Assembly (NCBI GenBank): GCA_030834905.1
Contig: JAUQWZ010000024.1
Coordinates: 124,001 to 188,000 of the forward strand
From: Aggregatilineales bacterium
GTDB lineage: Bacteria; Chloroflexota; Anaerolineae; Aggregatilineales; Phototrophicaceae
Length of the DNA: 64,000 bases
Direction of reading: 5' to 3'
A program made the translations under genes and the position numbers. Position 1 is the first letter of the stretch; the number at the start of each line of letters is the position of its first letter. This document shows, in pieces, positions 16,388 through 25,367 of the stretch. The notes beneath the pieces were generated by a model. The model searched no databases, had not been told where the DNA came from, and was given only the letters and a program-made list of their open reading frames with translations.

Positions 16388-17350
16388 ATGACGGAAATGA
16401 CACTCGAACGGCAGCGGATGGTTGCCGGTGTTCGATTTCACAGAGTTGGCAAGTTATACCATTTTGACTACAGTGAGTACCCTCAGCTTCAAACGGGCGA
16501 TTATGTGATCGTCGAAACCACGCGCGGTCGGCAAATGGGGCAGGTGATGGGCTTCACGGGGGTTGAGGACGAGAGCCGCGACTACAAGCCGATCATGCGG
16601 ATGGCATCCCCGCGCGACCTTGTGCTGAGCCAGCACTGGGAAGCGCAGCAGGAAGATACCATCCGCATCTGCCGCGACAAGGCGAAGGAATTAGGCGGAT
16701 TCAACGACGTAAAGTTTGTCGCCGCCAGCTACAATTATGATGGCAGCCTGCTCACGTTTCTGTTCAGCGCCGAGGACAAGACCAACGTCAGCCGCCTGTG
16801 GGCGGAGATGAACAAGATTTTCTCGGCGCAGATCGAAATGCGGCAGATTGGTCCTCGCGACGTTGCCAAGCTGCTGGGCGGCTACGGGGCGTGCGGCATT
16901 TTGCGCTGCTGCAGTACTTTCCTGACCGATTTCAGCCCGATCTCGATCAAGATGGCGAAGGCGCAGGGCATCTCGCTGAATCCTTCCGAGATTACCGGCA
17001 TGTGCGGGCGGCTCCGCTGCTGTCTCGTCTATGAATACGAGCAGTATGTCGAAGCGCGCCAGAAGCTGCCCAAGAAGAATAAGCGCGTCGGTACGCCGTT
17101 TGGCGAAGGCAAGGTGCTGGATGTGCTGCCGCTTCAGGATGCGGTGCTGGTGTACGTGGCGGAAGCCTACCACGTCGTCAAGCGCGAAGAGCTGGTGCCG
17201 CTGGATGAACTGGAAGCGCTGGCGAAGAAAGCGAAGGAACCCTGCACCGTTCACGGTGACGGACCCTGCGAGTGCGGCGCGAAGCCGGGCAAGGCACAAC
17301 CGCCGGATGCTGGCGCGGAAACTGCCAGCGATGAAGGCACTGAGTCCTAG
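16388..17350 (+). CDS. ricT: PSP1/RicT-family protein
   Basis: Homologue of B. subtilis RicT (YaaT), a subunit of the Fe-S-containing RicA-RicF-RicT complex that works with RNase Y in mRNA maturation. The 320 aa chain contains the PSP1 core with GYGACGILRCCSTFLTDF and MCGRLRCCLVYE, the Cys cluster thought to bind an iron-sulfur centre. The N-terminus has a VIVETTRGRQMGQV barrel strand. The C-terminus adds a Cys-containing tail (CTVHGDGPCECG) and a disordered acidic end, an extra possible metal site. ATG 16388 is preferred because AGGTGA lies 7 bases upstream; GTG 16379 overlaps that site. No ricA/ricF is seen nearby. Confidence 0.9.
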   Translation: MTEMTLERQRMVAGVRFHRVGKLYHFDYSEYPQLQTGDYVIVETTRGRQMGQVMGFTGVEDESRDYKPIMRMASPRDLVLSQHWEAQQEDTIRICRDKAKELGGFNDVKFVAASYNYDGSLLTFLFSAEDKTNVSRLWAEMNKIFSAQIEMRQIGPRDVAKLLGGYGACGILRCCSTFLTDFSPISIKMAKAQGISLNPSEITGMCGRLRCCLVYEYEQYVEARQKLPKKNKRVGTPFGEGKVLDVLPLQDAVLVYVAEAYHVVKREELVPLDELEALAKKAKEPCTVHGDGPCECGAKPGKAQPPDAGAETASDEGTES

Positions 17351-17424
17351 CGACGGGAACACAGCGTTTTGCGCCCGTTCGCTAACGGGACGGGCGTACA
17401 TGGCAGCCACGAAACGGAGACAAG

Positions 17425-18138
17425 ATGCAGGCGTCGGAAATCAGGCGGGTGATGGGTGTGTTCGCGCATCCTGATGACCCGGAGTTTTTCTGTGGTGGAA
17501 CGTTTGCCCGCTGGGCGGCGGAAGGCGCGGAGATCACCTTCGTGCTGGCGACCAGCGGCGACAAAGGCAGCAGCGACCCGGAGATGACCGGAGAGCGACT
17601 CGTCGCCATACGCGAGGAAGAGGAACGCCGCGCCGCCAGCGCCCTTGGCGTGAAGGACGTGGTCTTTCTGCGCTATGCCGACGGCGAGCTTCAGCCAACG
17701 CTCCAGCTTCGCCGCGATATCGTCCGGCTGATCCGGCTGAAGCAGCCCGATATTGTCGTCACCTGTGACCCGACCGTCTTCTGGTTTGGCAACCGGGCGC
17801 TGAACCATCCCGATCACCGCGCCATAGGCGAGGCGGTGCTGGATGCAGTGTATCCGACGGCGCGCGACCGGCTAAATTTCATCGAACTGCAACGGGATGA
17901 GGGACTTGAGCCGCATAAAGTCAAAGACGTGTACATCTGCGGCACTGATACCCCAACCGTAAAAGTGGACGTGACCGATTACGTCGAGACGAAGATCGCG
18001 GCGCTGCGCGAGCACAGGAGCCAGATTGCCGATATGGAAGCGATGGCGGAGAGGCAGCGAAGCAACCGCGATCCTGAATCGCCGCCGGACATGCCGCGTT
18101 ACATGGATTCCTTTCGGCTGATTTCATTTGATCGGTAA
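17425..18138 (+). CDS. PIG-L/LmbE-family deacetylase
   Basis: Zinc-dependent N-deacetylase superfamily (MshB, BshB, PIG-L). The 237 aa chain has the metal motif AHPDDPEFFCGGT at 14-26 and the third ligand in HPDHRAIGEAVLDA. Members act on N-acetylglucosaminyl compounds such as precursors of mycothiol or bacillithiol; the substrate here is unknown. The following M20 amidohydrolase starts only 6 bases later, so the pair may form a small amide-hydrolysing unit. Confidence 0.9.
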   Translation: MQASEIRRVMGVFAHPDDPEFFCGGTFARWAAEGAEITFVLATSGDKGSSDPEMTGERLVAIREEEERRAASALGVKDVVFLRYADGELQPTLQLRRDIVRLIRLKQPDIVVTCDPTVFWFGNRALNHPDHRAIGEAVLDAVYPTARDRLNFIELQRDEGLEPHKVKDVYICGTDTPTVKVDVTDYVETKIAALREHRSQIADMEAMAERQRSNRDPESPPDMPRYMDSFRLISFDR

Positions 18139-18144
18139 GAGACG

Positions 18145-19326
18145 ATGATTGATTTTCGACGAGAAGCTGAGTCATATCGCGCGGCGTTGATCGCCCGGCG
18201 GCGCGATTTTCACCAGCACCCTGAATTGGCGTTTGAAGAATTTCGCACCGCCAGCATCGTCGCCCGCGCGCTGACCGATCTGGGGCTGGAAGTGCAGACC
18301 GGAGTCGGCAGGACGGGCGTGGTGGCGGTGTTAGAAGGCGCGCACGACGGACCAACGGTGCTGGTGCGCGCTGACATGGACGCGCTGCCGATTCACGAGG
18401 AGAACCAGACCGATTACGTCTCGCAGGCGGCGGGTAAGATGCACGCCTGCGGGCACGATGGGCATACCTCGATTGCGCTGGGTGTTGCCGAGTGGTTCGT
18501 GGGACAGCGCGACCAGATGGCAGGGCGGATCAAGTTTGTGTTCCAGCCCGCTGAGGAGATCGCCAAAGGCGCGGTGGCGATGGCGGAGGACGGCGTGCTG
18601 CGCGATCCGCGTCCTGACGTCTCGGTCGGTCTGCACCTGTGGAACAGCCTACCGGTGGGAACGGTTGGCGTAGCGCAGGGCGCGATGATGGCGGGCGCGA
18701 TGATGTTCCGCATTGAGGTCACCGGCAGAGGCGGTCATGGGGCGCTGCCGCATCAGGGCATTGACCCGGTAGTGGCAAGCGCGCATATCGTCACGGCGCT
18801 GCAATCCATCGTCAGCCGCAATGTCGATCCGTTCGACAGCGCGGTAATCTCGGTGACGACTATCAAAGCTGGCGAGACGCACAACGTGATTCCACAGAGC
18901 GCGACCATGCAGGGTACGGTGCGTTATTTCCACACCGAAGTGCGCGATCTGGTGGTTCGGCGTATGAAAGAATGCGTCGAAAACGTAGCGCGTGGGCTGG
19001 GCTGCCGGGCTGAGAGCGAGTTTGTCGAACTGACAGTGCCGGTGGTCAACGACGCGGAAGTGAGCGCGAAGCTGCTGCCGCGATTGGAGCAGATTGTCGG
19101 CGGGGCGGGACTCGATCCGACGGTGCGGACGATGGGCGCTGAGGATGTTGGCGTTTTCATGAATGACATCCCCGGTATGTTTTTGCTGGTTGGCGCGGCT
19201 GATCCAACGGCTGACGCTTACTACGGACACCACCACCCGAAGTTTTCGATAGATGAAGAATCGCTGCCGCTGGGAATGGCGCTGCTCTCGACGGCGGTGG
19301 CGGCGTATGTACTCCCGGAGACGTGA
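18145..19326 (+). CDS. M20 family amidohydrolase/aminoacylase
   Basis: Cytosolic dinuclear-metal peptidase of the IAA-amino acid hydrolase/N-acyl amino acid amidohydrolase group. The 393 aa chain has RRDFHQHPELAFEE, VLVRADMDALP with a metal Asp, MHACGHDGHTSIALG with the Cys/His ligands, FQPAEE with the catalytic Glu, and the dimerisation domain GRGGHGALPHQGIDPV. YYGHHHPKFSIDE gives the last His ligand. Whether it removes acyl groups from amino acids or cleaves other amides cannot be decided. Its stop shares one base with the next start. Confidence 0.92.
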   Translation: MIDFRREAESYRAALIARRRDFHQHPELAFEEFRTASIVARALTDLGLEVQTGVGRTGVVAVLEGAHDGPTVLVRADMDALPIHEENQTDYVSQAAGKMHACGHDGHTSIALGVAEWFVGQRDQMAGRIKFVFQPAEEIAKGAVAMAEDGVLRDPRPDVSVGLHLWNSLPVGTVGVAQGAMMAGAMMFRIEVTGRGGHGALPHQGIDPVVASAHIVTALQSIVSRNVDPFDSAVISVTTIKAGETHNVIPQSATMQGTVRYFHTEVRDLVVRRMKECVENVARGLGCRAESEFVELTVPVVNDAEVSAKLLPRLEQIVGGAGLDPTVRTMGAEDVGVFMNDIPGMFLLVGAADPTADAYYGHHHPKFSIDEESLPLGMALLSTAVAAYVLPET

Positions 19327-19979
19327 TGCCGACGCAGGCAGTGTTTAAGTGGCTGGATGGACGGGGATGGCTCATACTCTCCGGCGGCGCTGATGCAGGC
19401 GGTGAGATTCGCGGCTTGGCGCTGGGGCGTTCGTCGGCGGATGGCGGCGTCGCCTGTATCGCGCTGAGCAGCGATCCCGGCGCGGGCGATCATCTGCTGG
19501 ATGATGTGGAAGACCTGGGCGCTCCATCGGGCTATGTGGTCGATATTGCCGCCGAGGATGACGAGTCGGTGCGCTCGAAGCTGGCGGAAGCCGGGGTTGT
19601 CGTCATCGTCAGCGACGAGGGCGCGGAAGTGGTGCGCTCGGCGCTCACTGGCGCGGCGATTGAAGGTATTCAGACGGCTTTCGAGAACGGCGCGGTTGTG
19701 CTGGCGGAAGGTGCCTGCGCGATGGCGTTGGGCGGCTTTCTGGTGAATGGTGATGGCAGCCTCGCGCCCGGCTTGAACTGGCTGGATGAGGCGCTGGTGC
19801 TCCCGAACGTGGACAGCGCCGCCATCTACGCCAAAGACCTGCTGCTCTCGCAGCCGCTGGCAGTCGCGGTAGGAATCGGTTTTGGCTCGGCGCTGGCGCT
19901 CGGACCCGACGGACAGGTCGAAACGTGGGGCAAGCGTCAGGTGACAGTGGCATTGGGCGCAAACTACGGAGGAACATAG
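19326..19979 (+). CDS. Peptidase S51/cyanophycinase-like protein lacking the nucleophile motif
   Basis: A 217 aa protein. It opens with a WLILSGGADAGGEIRG strand-loop like the GGG start of class I glutamine amidotransferase-like S51 proteins. Central VVVIVSDEGAEVVRSAL and an ENGAVVLAEGACAMALGG segment occupy the place where cyanophycinases have GTSAGA with the catalytic Ser. Here that position reads AEGACA, so serine-protease activity is unlikely. No signal peptide. It is tightly linked to the M20 gene before it and purA after it (purA starts on the next base). The family assignment is by pattern only. Confidence 0.45.
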   Translation: MPTQAVFKWLDGRGWLILSGGADAGGEIRGLALGRSSADGGVACIALSSDPGAGDHLLDDVEDLGAPSGYVVDIAAEDDESVRSKLAEAGVVVIVSDEGAEVVRSALTGAAIEGIQTAFENGAVVLAEGACAMALGGFLVNGDGSLAPGLNWLDEALVLPNVDSAAIYAKDLLLSQPLAVAVGIGFGSALALGPDGQVETWGKRQVTVALGANYGGT

Positions 19980-21266
19980 ATGCCAGCGACCATACTGGTT
20001 GGATTGCAGTGGGGGGATGAGGGCAAAGGCAGGGTTGCCGATTGGCTGGCAGCCGAATCGGATGTGGTGGCGCGTTCCAGTGGCGGCGACAACGCCGGGC
20101 ATACGGTCTACGCCAACGACATCGTCTTTAAGCTGCACCAGATGCCTTCGGGGATTCTGCACCAGCGGGTGACCTGCGTACTTGGCAACGGCGTGGTGCT
20201 GAACCCGGTCAACCTGCTGCGCGAAATGGAAGAACTCATTGCCAACGGCGTCGAGGTGACGCCGGAGCGCGTGGTCATCAGCACGCGGGCGCACATTATC
20301 ACGCCCGCGCACATTGCGCTGGATAAAGCCTCGGAACAGGCGCGCGGCGGCGGCGCTATCGGCACGACGCTGCGCGGCATTGGTCCGGCATACATGGACA
20401 AGACCGGACGGCGCGGACTGCGTGCCGGACTCATGGCTGACCCGGAGGCGTTTGCCGACGCGCTCTACCAGCACATCGAAGCTGCCAATGTGACGCTGGC
20501 GGCAGAGGGTGGCGAAACGCTCGATCCACATGCCAGCGCGACGGCGTATGTCGATGCTGCCGCCCGGCTCAAACCCTTCCTGAAGGATACGTCGCTGTAC
20601 ATCAATTCCCGGCTGAAGACCGGCGGGCGGGTGCTGTGCGAAGGCGCGCAGGGGACGATGCTTGACATCGATCACGGGGATTATCCGTTCGTGACCAGTT
20701 CTTCGCCGACGGCGGGTGGGGCGCTGACCGGGCTTGGTTTCGGACCTCTCCAGGTAGACCGGGTCGTTGGCGTCGCCAAAGCCTTCAGCACGCGAGTCGG
20801 CTCCGGTCCCATGCCGACTGAACTGGAAGGCGAACTCGCGGCGCGCCTGCGTGGAACTGGCGAGAATTTCTGGGACGAATTTGGGACGACCACCGGACGA
20901 CCGCGCCGCTGCGGTTGGCTGGATACGGTGCTGCTGCGCTATACCACTCAGGTCAACGGCTGCACCGAACTGGTGCTGACAAAGCTCGATGTACTCAGTG
21001 GTTTCGAAGCGCTGAAGATCGCGTATGCTTTTGATGTCGATGGCGAGCGTGTTGAATTTCCGCCAACGACGGTCGCCGAACTGGAACGCGCCCAGCCGAT
21101 CTATCAAACGCTGCCGGGCTGGCAGGAAGACCTGTCGGCGGTACGCCGCTGGGGCGATTTGCCCGACGCCACCCGCGCCTATATCGAGCGCGTGGCTGAA
21201 CTGTGCCAGACGCCCATCAGGACAGTGAGCGTCGGTCCGGAACGAGAGCAGTTAGTGCATCTCTGA
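19980..21266 (+). CDS. purA: Adenylosuccinate synthetase
   Basis: GTP-dependent ligation of aspartate to IMP, the first committed step to AMP. The 428 aa chain has the N-terminal P-loop-like GLQWGDEGKGRVADW with the catalytic Asp, SSGGDNAGHTV with the catalytic His, GIGPAYMDKTGRRGLR for IMP, EGAQGTMLDIDHGDYPFVTSS for GTP/IMP, and GRPRRCGWLD. ATG 19980 follows the previous stop directly. No other purine genes are nearby. Confidence 0.97.
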   Translation: MPATILVGLQWGDEGKGRVADWLAAESDVVARSSGGDNAGHTVYANDIVFKLHQMPSGILHQRVTCVLGNGVVLNPVNLLREMEELIANGVEVTPERVVISTRAHIITPAHIALDKASEQARGGGAIGTTLRGIGPAYMDKTGRRGLRAGLMADPEAFADALYQHIEAANVTLAAEGGETLDPHASATAYVDAAARLKPFLKDTSLYINSRLKTGGRVLCEGAQGTMLDIDHGDYPFVTSSSPTAGGALTGLGFGPLQVDRVVGVAKAFSTRVGSGPMPTELEGELAARLRGTGENFWDEFGTTTGRPRRCGWLDTVLLRYTTQVNGCTELVLTKLDVLSGFEALKIAYAFDVDGERVEFPPTTVAELERAQPIYQTLPGWQEDLSAVRRWGDLPDATRAYIERVAELCQTPIRTVSVGPEREQLVHL

Positions 21267-21273
21267 GGAGTGC

Positions 21274-22170
21274 GTGGACGCGAATACCTACATCTATCAG
21301 ATGGATATGCCCGTGAGCGCGCCCCCGCGCCGGGTGGTATCGCTGGTTCCGAGCGTGACGGAGTCGCTGTTTGACCTCGACGTTGGTGGCAGCCTGATCG
21401 CCGTGACCGACTACTGCGTCTATCCGGCTGACAAGGTGGCGCGGCTGCCGCGTATCGGCGGGACAAAGAACCCGGATGTCGAACACATCATCGCGCTTCA
21501 GCCCGATCTCGTCATTGCCAATCGCGAAGAAAACCGCCAGCAGGACATCGAACGGCTGCAGGCGGCGGGTATGCCCGTCTGGGTGACATTTCCGCGTACT
21601 GTGCGCGATGCCTTTAATCTGCTCTGGAACATCATGCATCTGTTCGACCAGCCGACGCTGGTGGAACGGGTGCGCGCTATGGAATGGACTTGTGACTGGC
21701 TGGAACGCCTGGACGAGAGCCGCGTCACCCAGTGCCGCGTCTTTGTGCCGATCTGGCTCGACCCGCTGATGACCTTCAATGGCGACACGTTCGCTCATGA
21801 CCTGCTGCGCGTATGCGGCGGGACGAACGTCTTTGCCGAACGCGAGCGCGAATATCCGCTGGCAGCCGATCCTGGCGCGGCGGAAGCCTACGCGCCCGAC
21901 GATCCCCGCGTTCAGGAACGTGACCGGCGCTATCCCCGCATCACCCTTGATGAAGTTGAAGCCGCCCAACCAGACGTGATTTTACTGCCGGATGAGCCAT
22001 ATTCGTTTGGTGAACAGCATCGGGCGCTGTTTGAACGCCTCGATATTCCAGCGGCGAGAAATGGGCGAATCACGCTGGTAGAAGGTTCGCTGCTCACCTG
22101 GCATGGGACGCGGATGGCGCGCGCGTTCAACACCGTTCCCAACCTGTTATGTCCTTTGGATGAGGCTTAG
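21274..22170 (+). CDS. BtuF-like helical-backbone metal receptor protein without signal peptide
   Basis: A 298 aa protein of the cobalamin/Fe-siderophore binding protein fold. RRVVSLVPSVTESLFDL opens lobe 1, TDYCVYP and LPRIGGTKNPDVEHIIALQPDLVIA follow, a long helix links the lobes, and lobe 2 ends ITLDEVEAAQPDVILLPDEPY. It begins directly with the domain and has no signal peptide or lipobox. It may therefore be cytoplasmic, as in stand-alone proteins of this fold, and no ABC permease or ATPase is adjacent. GTG 21274 has a GAGGAG site 3-4 bases upstream. Confidence 0.82.
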   Translation: MDANTYIYQMDMPVSAPPRRVVSLVPSVTESLFDLDVGGSLIAVTDYCVYPADKVARLPRIGGTKNPDVEHIIALQPDLVIANREENRQQDIERLQAAGMPVWVTFPRTVRDAFNLLWNIMHLFDQPTLVERVRAMEWTCDWLERLDESRVTQCRVFVPIWLDPLMTFNGDTFAHDLLRVCGGTNVFAEREREYPLAADPGAAEAYAPDDPRVQERDRRYPRITLDEVEAAQPDVILLPDEPYSFGEQHRALFERLDIPAARNGRITLVEGSLLTWHGTRMARAFNTVPNLLCPLDEA

Positions 22171-23055
22171 ATGCAAAACACTAACGATCTGCTTCGCGAC
22201 ATTGCCCACGAGCTTCAGACTCCGATTAGTTCGGCGAAAGGTTTTGTCGATCTGGTTCAGCACAACGGTCCCCTGACCGAACGCCAGCAGTATTTCACCA
22301 AGCGCGCGCTCGACGTGCTGCTGCACATGGAGCTGATGGTGGCGCGTTTGTCGCAACTGGCGTGGATGGGCGCGGATGTTCCGCTTGAGCCGCACAGCGT
22401 CGATCTGCGCGACGTCGTTGATCGGGCGCTCGATGTTCTCGAAAATCAGGCAGCGCAGCGCAAGATTACTATCGAAGTCAAATACGCGCCGCGTCTGGGC
22501 AAAATTCAGGGTGAAGAACGCCGACTCGATCAGGTGATGATCAACCTGTTGAGCAATGCCATCAAATACAACCACGACGGCGGCTTCGTCACCGTGACCG
22601 TTGAAGGCTCGAAGCGGGAAGTCCGCGTGACGGTGAGCGACACCGGACAGGGTATCCCCGAAGAAGAACTGGAGCACATATTCCAGCGCTACTACCGCAC
22701 TCAGGCGAGCCGCCAGCACAGCATCGAAGGGCAGGGGCTGGGACTGGCAATCGTGCAGGCGGTCATCGAAAAACACGGCGGGCGTATCTGGGTAGAGAGC
22801 GTCGTAGGCGAAGGCGCGTCCTTCATCTTCGTGCTGCCGCGCCGCCCTAAAACGGATGCGACGGACGTTCGCGAGGTGACGCGGGAAGCGGACTCGCCGC
22901 CAGCGGTGGCGCTGACGAACGCGCGGGGAAATGAGCTGGCGAACCCGCCCACGACCGGCGAAGAGTCGGATGCGGTTGATGACAGCATTCAGGAAGCCCT
23001 GCAGGTCAATCTGTCGGATCACGAGCGCCATGATCGCGGCGCTTACCAGTTGTAG
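22171..23055 (+). CDS. Sensorless histidine kinase
   Basis: A 294 aa protein that starts almost at its HisKA domain. The H-box is LRDIAHELQTPISS at about 8-21 (Gln replaces the usual Arg/Lys after His-Glu-Leu). The HATPase has the N box NLLSNAIKYN, G1 DTGQGIPEEE, F box IFQRYYR and G2 GQGLGLAIV, all intact. The last 70 residues are a polar, probably disordered tail. There is no membrane segment, PAS/GAF sensor or neighbouring response regulator, so input and partner are unknown. The start follows the previous stop directly. Confidence 0.9.
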   Translation: MQNTNDLLRDIAHELQTPISSAKGFVDLVQHNGPLTERQQYFTKRALDVLLHMELMVARLSQLAWMGADVPLEPHSVDLRDVVDRALDVLENQAAQRKITIEVKYAPRLGKIQGEERRLDQVMINLLSNAIKYNHDGGFVTVTVEGSKREVRVTVSDTGQGIPEEELEHIFQRYYRTQASRQHSIEGQGLGLAIVQAVIEKHGGRIWVESVVGEGASFIFVLPRRPKTDATDVREVTREADSPPAVALTNARGNELANPPTTGEESDAVDDSIQEALQVNLSDHERHDRGAYQL

Positions 23056-23073
23056 ACTGGCGGCTGCTCTGCC

Positions 23074-23102
23074 TTGCGGTGAGTTGTGACAGAGAGTACA
23101 AT
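23074..23102 (+). promoter_or_regulatory. Candidate promoter upstream of the membrane protein and ctaA region
   Basis: TTGCGG at 23074-23079, a 17-base spacer, then TACAAT at 23097-23102. It lies just after the histidine kinase stop and about 37 bases before the next start. Confidence 0.45.
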
Positions 23103-23139
23103 CGGACACGGGTCGCTAGTGTAAGCAATGGAGGTTTTT

Positions 23140-23457
23140 GTGAGAGCGTTCATCACAGTTGTGGTGGTGTTACTGATTCTGATTATCGGTGGTGGCTTGA
23201 CGTCGATGCTGATCGGCAACAACGGCGAAGTGCTGCCCATTCTCACGACGACCAGCGTGCCAGATGCTTCGCCGACCGTCGTACTGCCCTGGAAGGCGGA
23301 ACAGGTCTTTCTGCTGGTAGGCTTCATCCTGTTCAACCTCATCGGCATCGCCGCGACGCTGGCGCTGATCTTCTTTCTGGTGGATCGCGGGCTGCGCCGC
23401 AACCGTGCTTCTGCCGCAGCAGCGGTGACGACCACTCCGGCGCGGGCTGAAGAGTAG
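23140..23457 (+). CDS. Small two-helix membrane protein
   Basis: I do not recognise this 105 aa protein. An N-terminal hydrophobic segment (about 3-25) and a second one (about 52-80) flank a short polar loop rich in Thr/Val/Pro. A basic then Ala/Thr-rich tail follows, so it is probably an inner-membrane hairpin. GTG 23140 is chosen because GGAGG lies 5 bases upstream and itself includes the last base of the alternative ATG 23128. It precedes the haem A synthesis genes and could be an oxidase-associated subunit, but only position suggests this. Confidence 0.6.
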   Translation: MRAFITVVVVLLILIIGGGLTSMLIGNNGEVLPILTTTSVPDASPTVVLPWKAEQVFLLVGFILFNLIGIAATLALIFFLVDRGLRRNRASAAAAVTTTPARAEE

Positions 23458-23543
23458 AGTCGCACTAGAAATCTACAAAAATCTAGCAAAACCGCGCTTG
23501 GGCGCGTAGAATTAGCACTCGAACCAATTTCAGGATTTCAGGA

Positions 23544-24479
23544 ATGCAGCGTTCACGTTATTTCGCGCCGTTGGCAGTTACTACGGCGCTGCTCACTATT
23601 GGCTTGATTGTTTTTGGCGCTGTTGTACGTGTGACCGATTCCGGTTTGGGCTGTGGCAATCACTGGCCCTCGTGCAACGGTACGTTCTTCCCTCCACTGG
23701 ATAATGTGACCGCCTGGATCGAGTGGCTGCACCGGCTGTTTGCGGTGCTGATTGGCTTGTTTGGGCTGGTGACGCTGGCGCTTGCTATCCGCGCCTACCG
23801 CAAACACAACCGCCGCGTACTGACGGCGACCATCATCGCGGCGATCCTGTTTCTGACACAGAGCGCGTTGGGCGCAGTCGTCGTCGTGCTGGAACTGCCG
23901 CCAACCTTCGTGACGCTGCATTTGGGAACTGCCATGCTGCTGTTGGCGGCGCTGCTGACGGCGGCGCTGTTTGCGGTGGTCAAGCCAACCTCGGCGGCGC
24001 GCGATGCGCGGTTTACGATGCTCGTCTACGTCACGACGGCGCTGGCGCTGGTGATTATTCTGACCGGGGCGCTGGTGCGCGGCAGCGGAGCGACCCTTGC
24101 CTGCACCGATTGGCCCCTGTGCAATGGACAGGTGCTGCCGTTTGAGCAGGGACAGTTGCAGACAATCCACATGATGCACCGCTTTGCCGTTGCCGGGCTA
24201 GGGCTGGCGCTGGCGCTGGTCGTCTGGAAGGCATTCGCCAGCCGCAAAGAGGGCAGCGCCCGGCTTCTCGCCGTTGGGGCGCTGGTGGCTTATCTGGCGC
24301 AGGCGGGTATCGGCGCGTTGTATGTGCTGTCGAGCGCCAGCCCACTCTGGGGGGCGGCGCATGTTGGCTTTGCGGCTGCGACCTGGGCATTGTTAGTCAG
24401 CTTAAGTGTTATCGAATCGATGAGCAGTCTTGAAAGTGAAACAGTAACGGAATGGCAGTCCACTCCTCTACCAGGCTAA
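23544..24479 (+). CDS. ctaA: Haem A synthase (COX15/CtaA)
   Basis: Eight-helix membrane enzyme that oxidises the C8 methyl of haem O to haem A for aa3-type oxidases. The 311 aa chain has two homologous four-helix halves. Each carries the GAVVRxTxSGLxCxxWPxCNG-like loop: VRVTDSGLGCGNHWPSCNG in the first, VRGSGATLACTDWPLCNGQ in the second. IEWLHRLFAV, LHLGTAMLL and MMHRFAVAG hold haem-ligand His residues. The Cys pairs in both loops match the Bacillus-type enzyme. ctaB follows with a 28-base overlap if ATG 24452 is used. Confidence 0.93.
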   Translation: MQRSRYFAPLAVTTALLTIGLIVFGAVVRVTDSGLGCGNHWPSCNGTFFPPLDNVTAWIEWLHRLFAVLIGLFGLVTLALAIRAYRKHNRRVLTATIIAAILFLTQSALGAVVVVLELPPTFVTLHLGTAMLLLAALLTAALFAVVKPTSAARDARFTMLVYVTTALALVIILTGALVRGSGATLACTDWPLCNGQVLPFEQGQLQTIHMMHRFAVAGLGLALALVVWKAFASRKEGSARLLAVGALVAYLAQAGIGALYVLSSASPLWGAAHVGFAAATWALLVSLSVIESMSSLESETVTEWQSTPLPG

Positions 24480-25354
24480 ATAAACCCAAGATGGGCGCTA
24501 CAATCCGCACGTATCTCGAACTGACGAAGCTTCGGATTGTCTTGCTGCTGCTGTTTACCACCCTCACCGCCATGATTATCGCGGCGGATGGTATCCCGCA
24601 TCTCGCCCTGCTGCTGCCGACGCTGGTGGGTGGCGCGCTGTCAGCCGCGGGCGCGAGCGTGATCAACCAGTACATTGACCGCGATATGGACGCGCGTATG
24701 TCGCGCACGTCACGCCGCCCGATTCCATCGGGACGGGTGGAGCCAATCAACGCGCTGATCTTCGGGCTTTCGCTGATTGTGTGGTCTACGCTTATTCTTG
24801 GGCTGTTCGTCAACTGGCTGACGGCAGGGCTGGCACTGGGCGGCGCGCTTTACTACGTCGTCATTTACACCCTGCTCCTGAAGCGTAACACGGTGCTGAA
24901 CATCCTCATTGGCGGCGGGGCGGGGGCGATGCCCGTTCTGGTCGGGTGGACAGCCGTCACTGGATCGCTCAATTTCGAGCCAATGATTCTGTTTGCAATC
25001 GTTTTTTACTGGACGCCGCCGCACAGTTGGGCGCTGGCGCTACTCGTCAATTCCGATTACACCCGCGCCAATGTGCCGATGATGCCGGTTGCGCGCGGTG
25101 AAAAAGTTACCCGCCAGCAGATTCTGGCGTACTCGATTCAACTGCTGCTGGTCAGCCTGCTGCCGTCATTTTTTGGCACGCTGGGCACGATCTATTTTCT
25201 GGCGGCGCTGGCGCTGGGGTTGGGCTTAATTCGCATGTCGGTCATGCTGATCAAAGAGAAGGATGGCGCGGCGGCGAGGCGAACGTACAAGTATTCGACC
25301 GCCTACCTCGCCTTCCTGTTCATGGCAATGATCCTCGATACGGTGATCTTGTAG
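24452..25354 (+). CDS. ctaB: Protohaem IX farnesyltransferase (haem O synthase)
   Basis: UbiA-family membrane prenyltransferase that adds the farnesyl group to haem B. The 300 aa chain, with about nine helices, has the two Asp-rich motifs: NQYIDRDMDARMSRTSRRP and, in loop 6-7, YWTPPHSWALALLVNSDYTRANVPMMPV typical of CtaB. The start may be ATG 24452 (overlapping ctaA) or ATG 24491 (MGATIRTY), which is closer to the family N-terminus. With ctaA it shows that the organism makes haem A and so respires with an aa3-type oxidase; the oxidase structural genes are not in this window. Confidence 0.93.
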   Translation: MAVHSSTRLNKPKMGATIRTYLELTKLRIVLLLLFTTLTAMIIAADGIPHLALLLPTLVGGALSAAGASVINQYIDRDMDARMSRTSRRPIPSGRVEPINALIFGLSLIVWSTLILGLFVNWLTAGLALGGALYYVVIYTLLLKRNTVLNILIGGGAGAMPVLVGWTAVTGSLNFEPMILFAIVFYWTPPHSWALALLVNSDYTRANVPMMPVARGEKVTRQQILAYSIQLLLVSLLPSFFGTLGTIYFLAALALGLGLIRMSVMLIKEKDGAAARRTYKYSTAYLAFLFMAMILDTVIL

Positions 25355-25367
25355 GCAGGTTCTCATA

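Noticed and set aside
19221-21107. 628-codon open frame on the - strand opposite purA and its upstream neighbour
   Set aside because: It shows no motif and lies across two real + strand genes; purA is unmistakable on the other strand.
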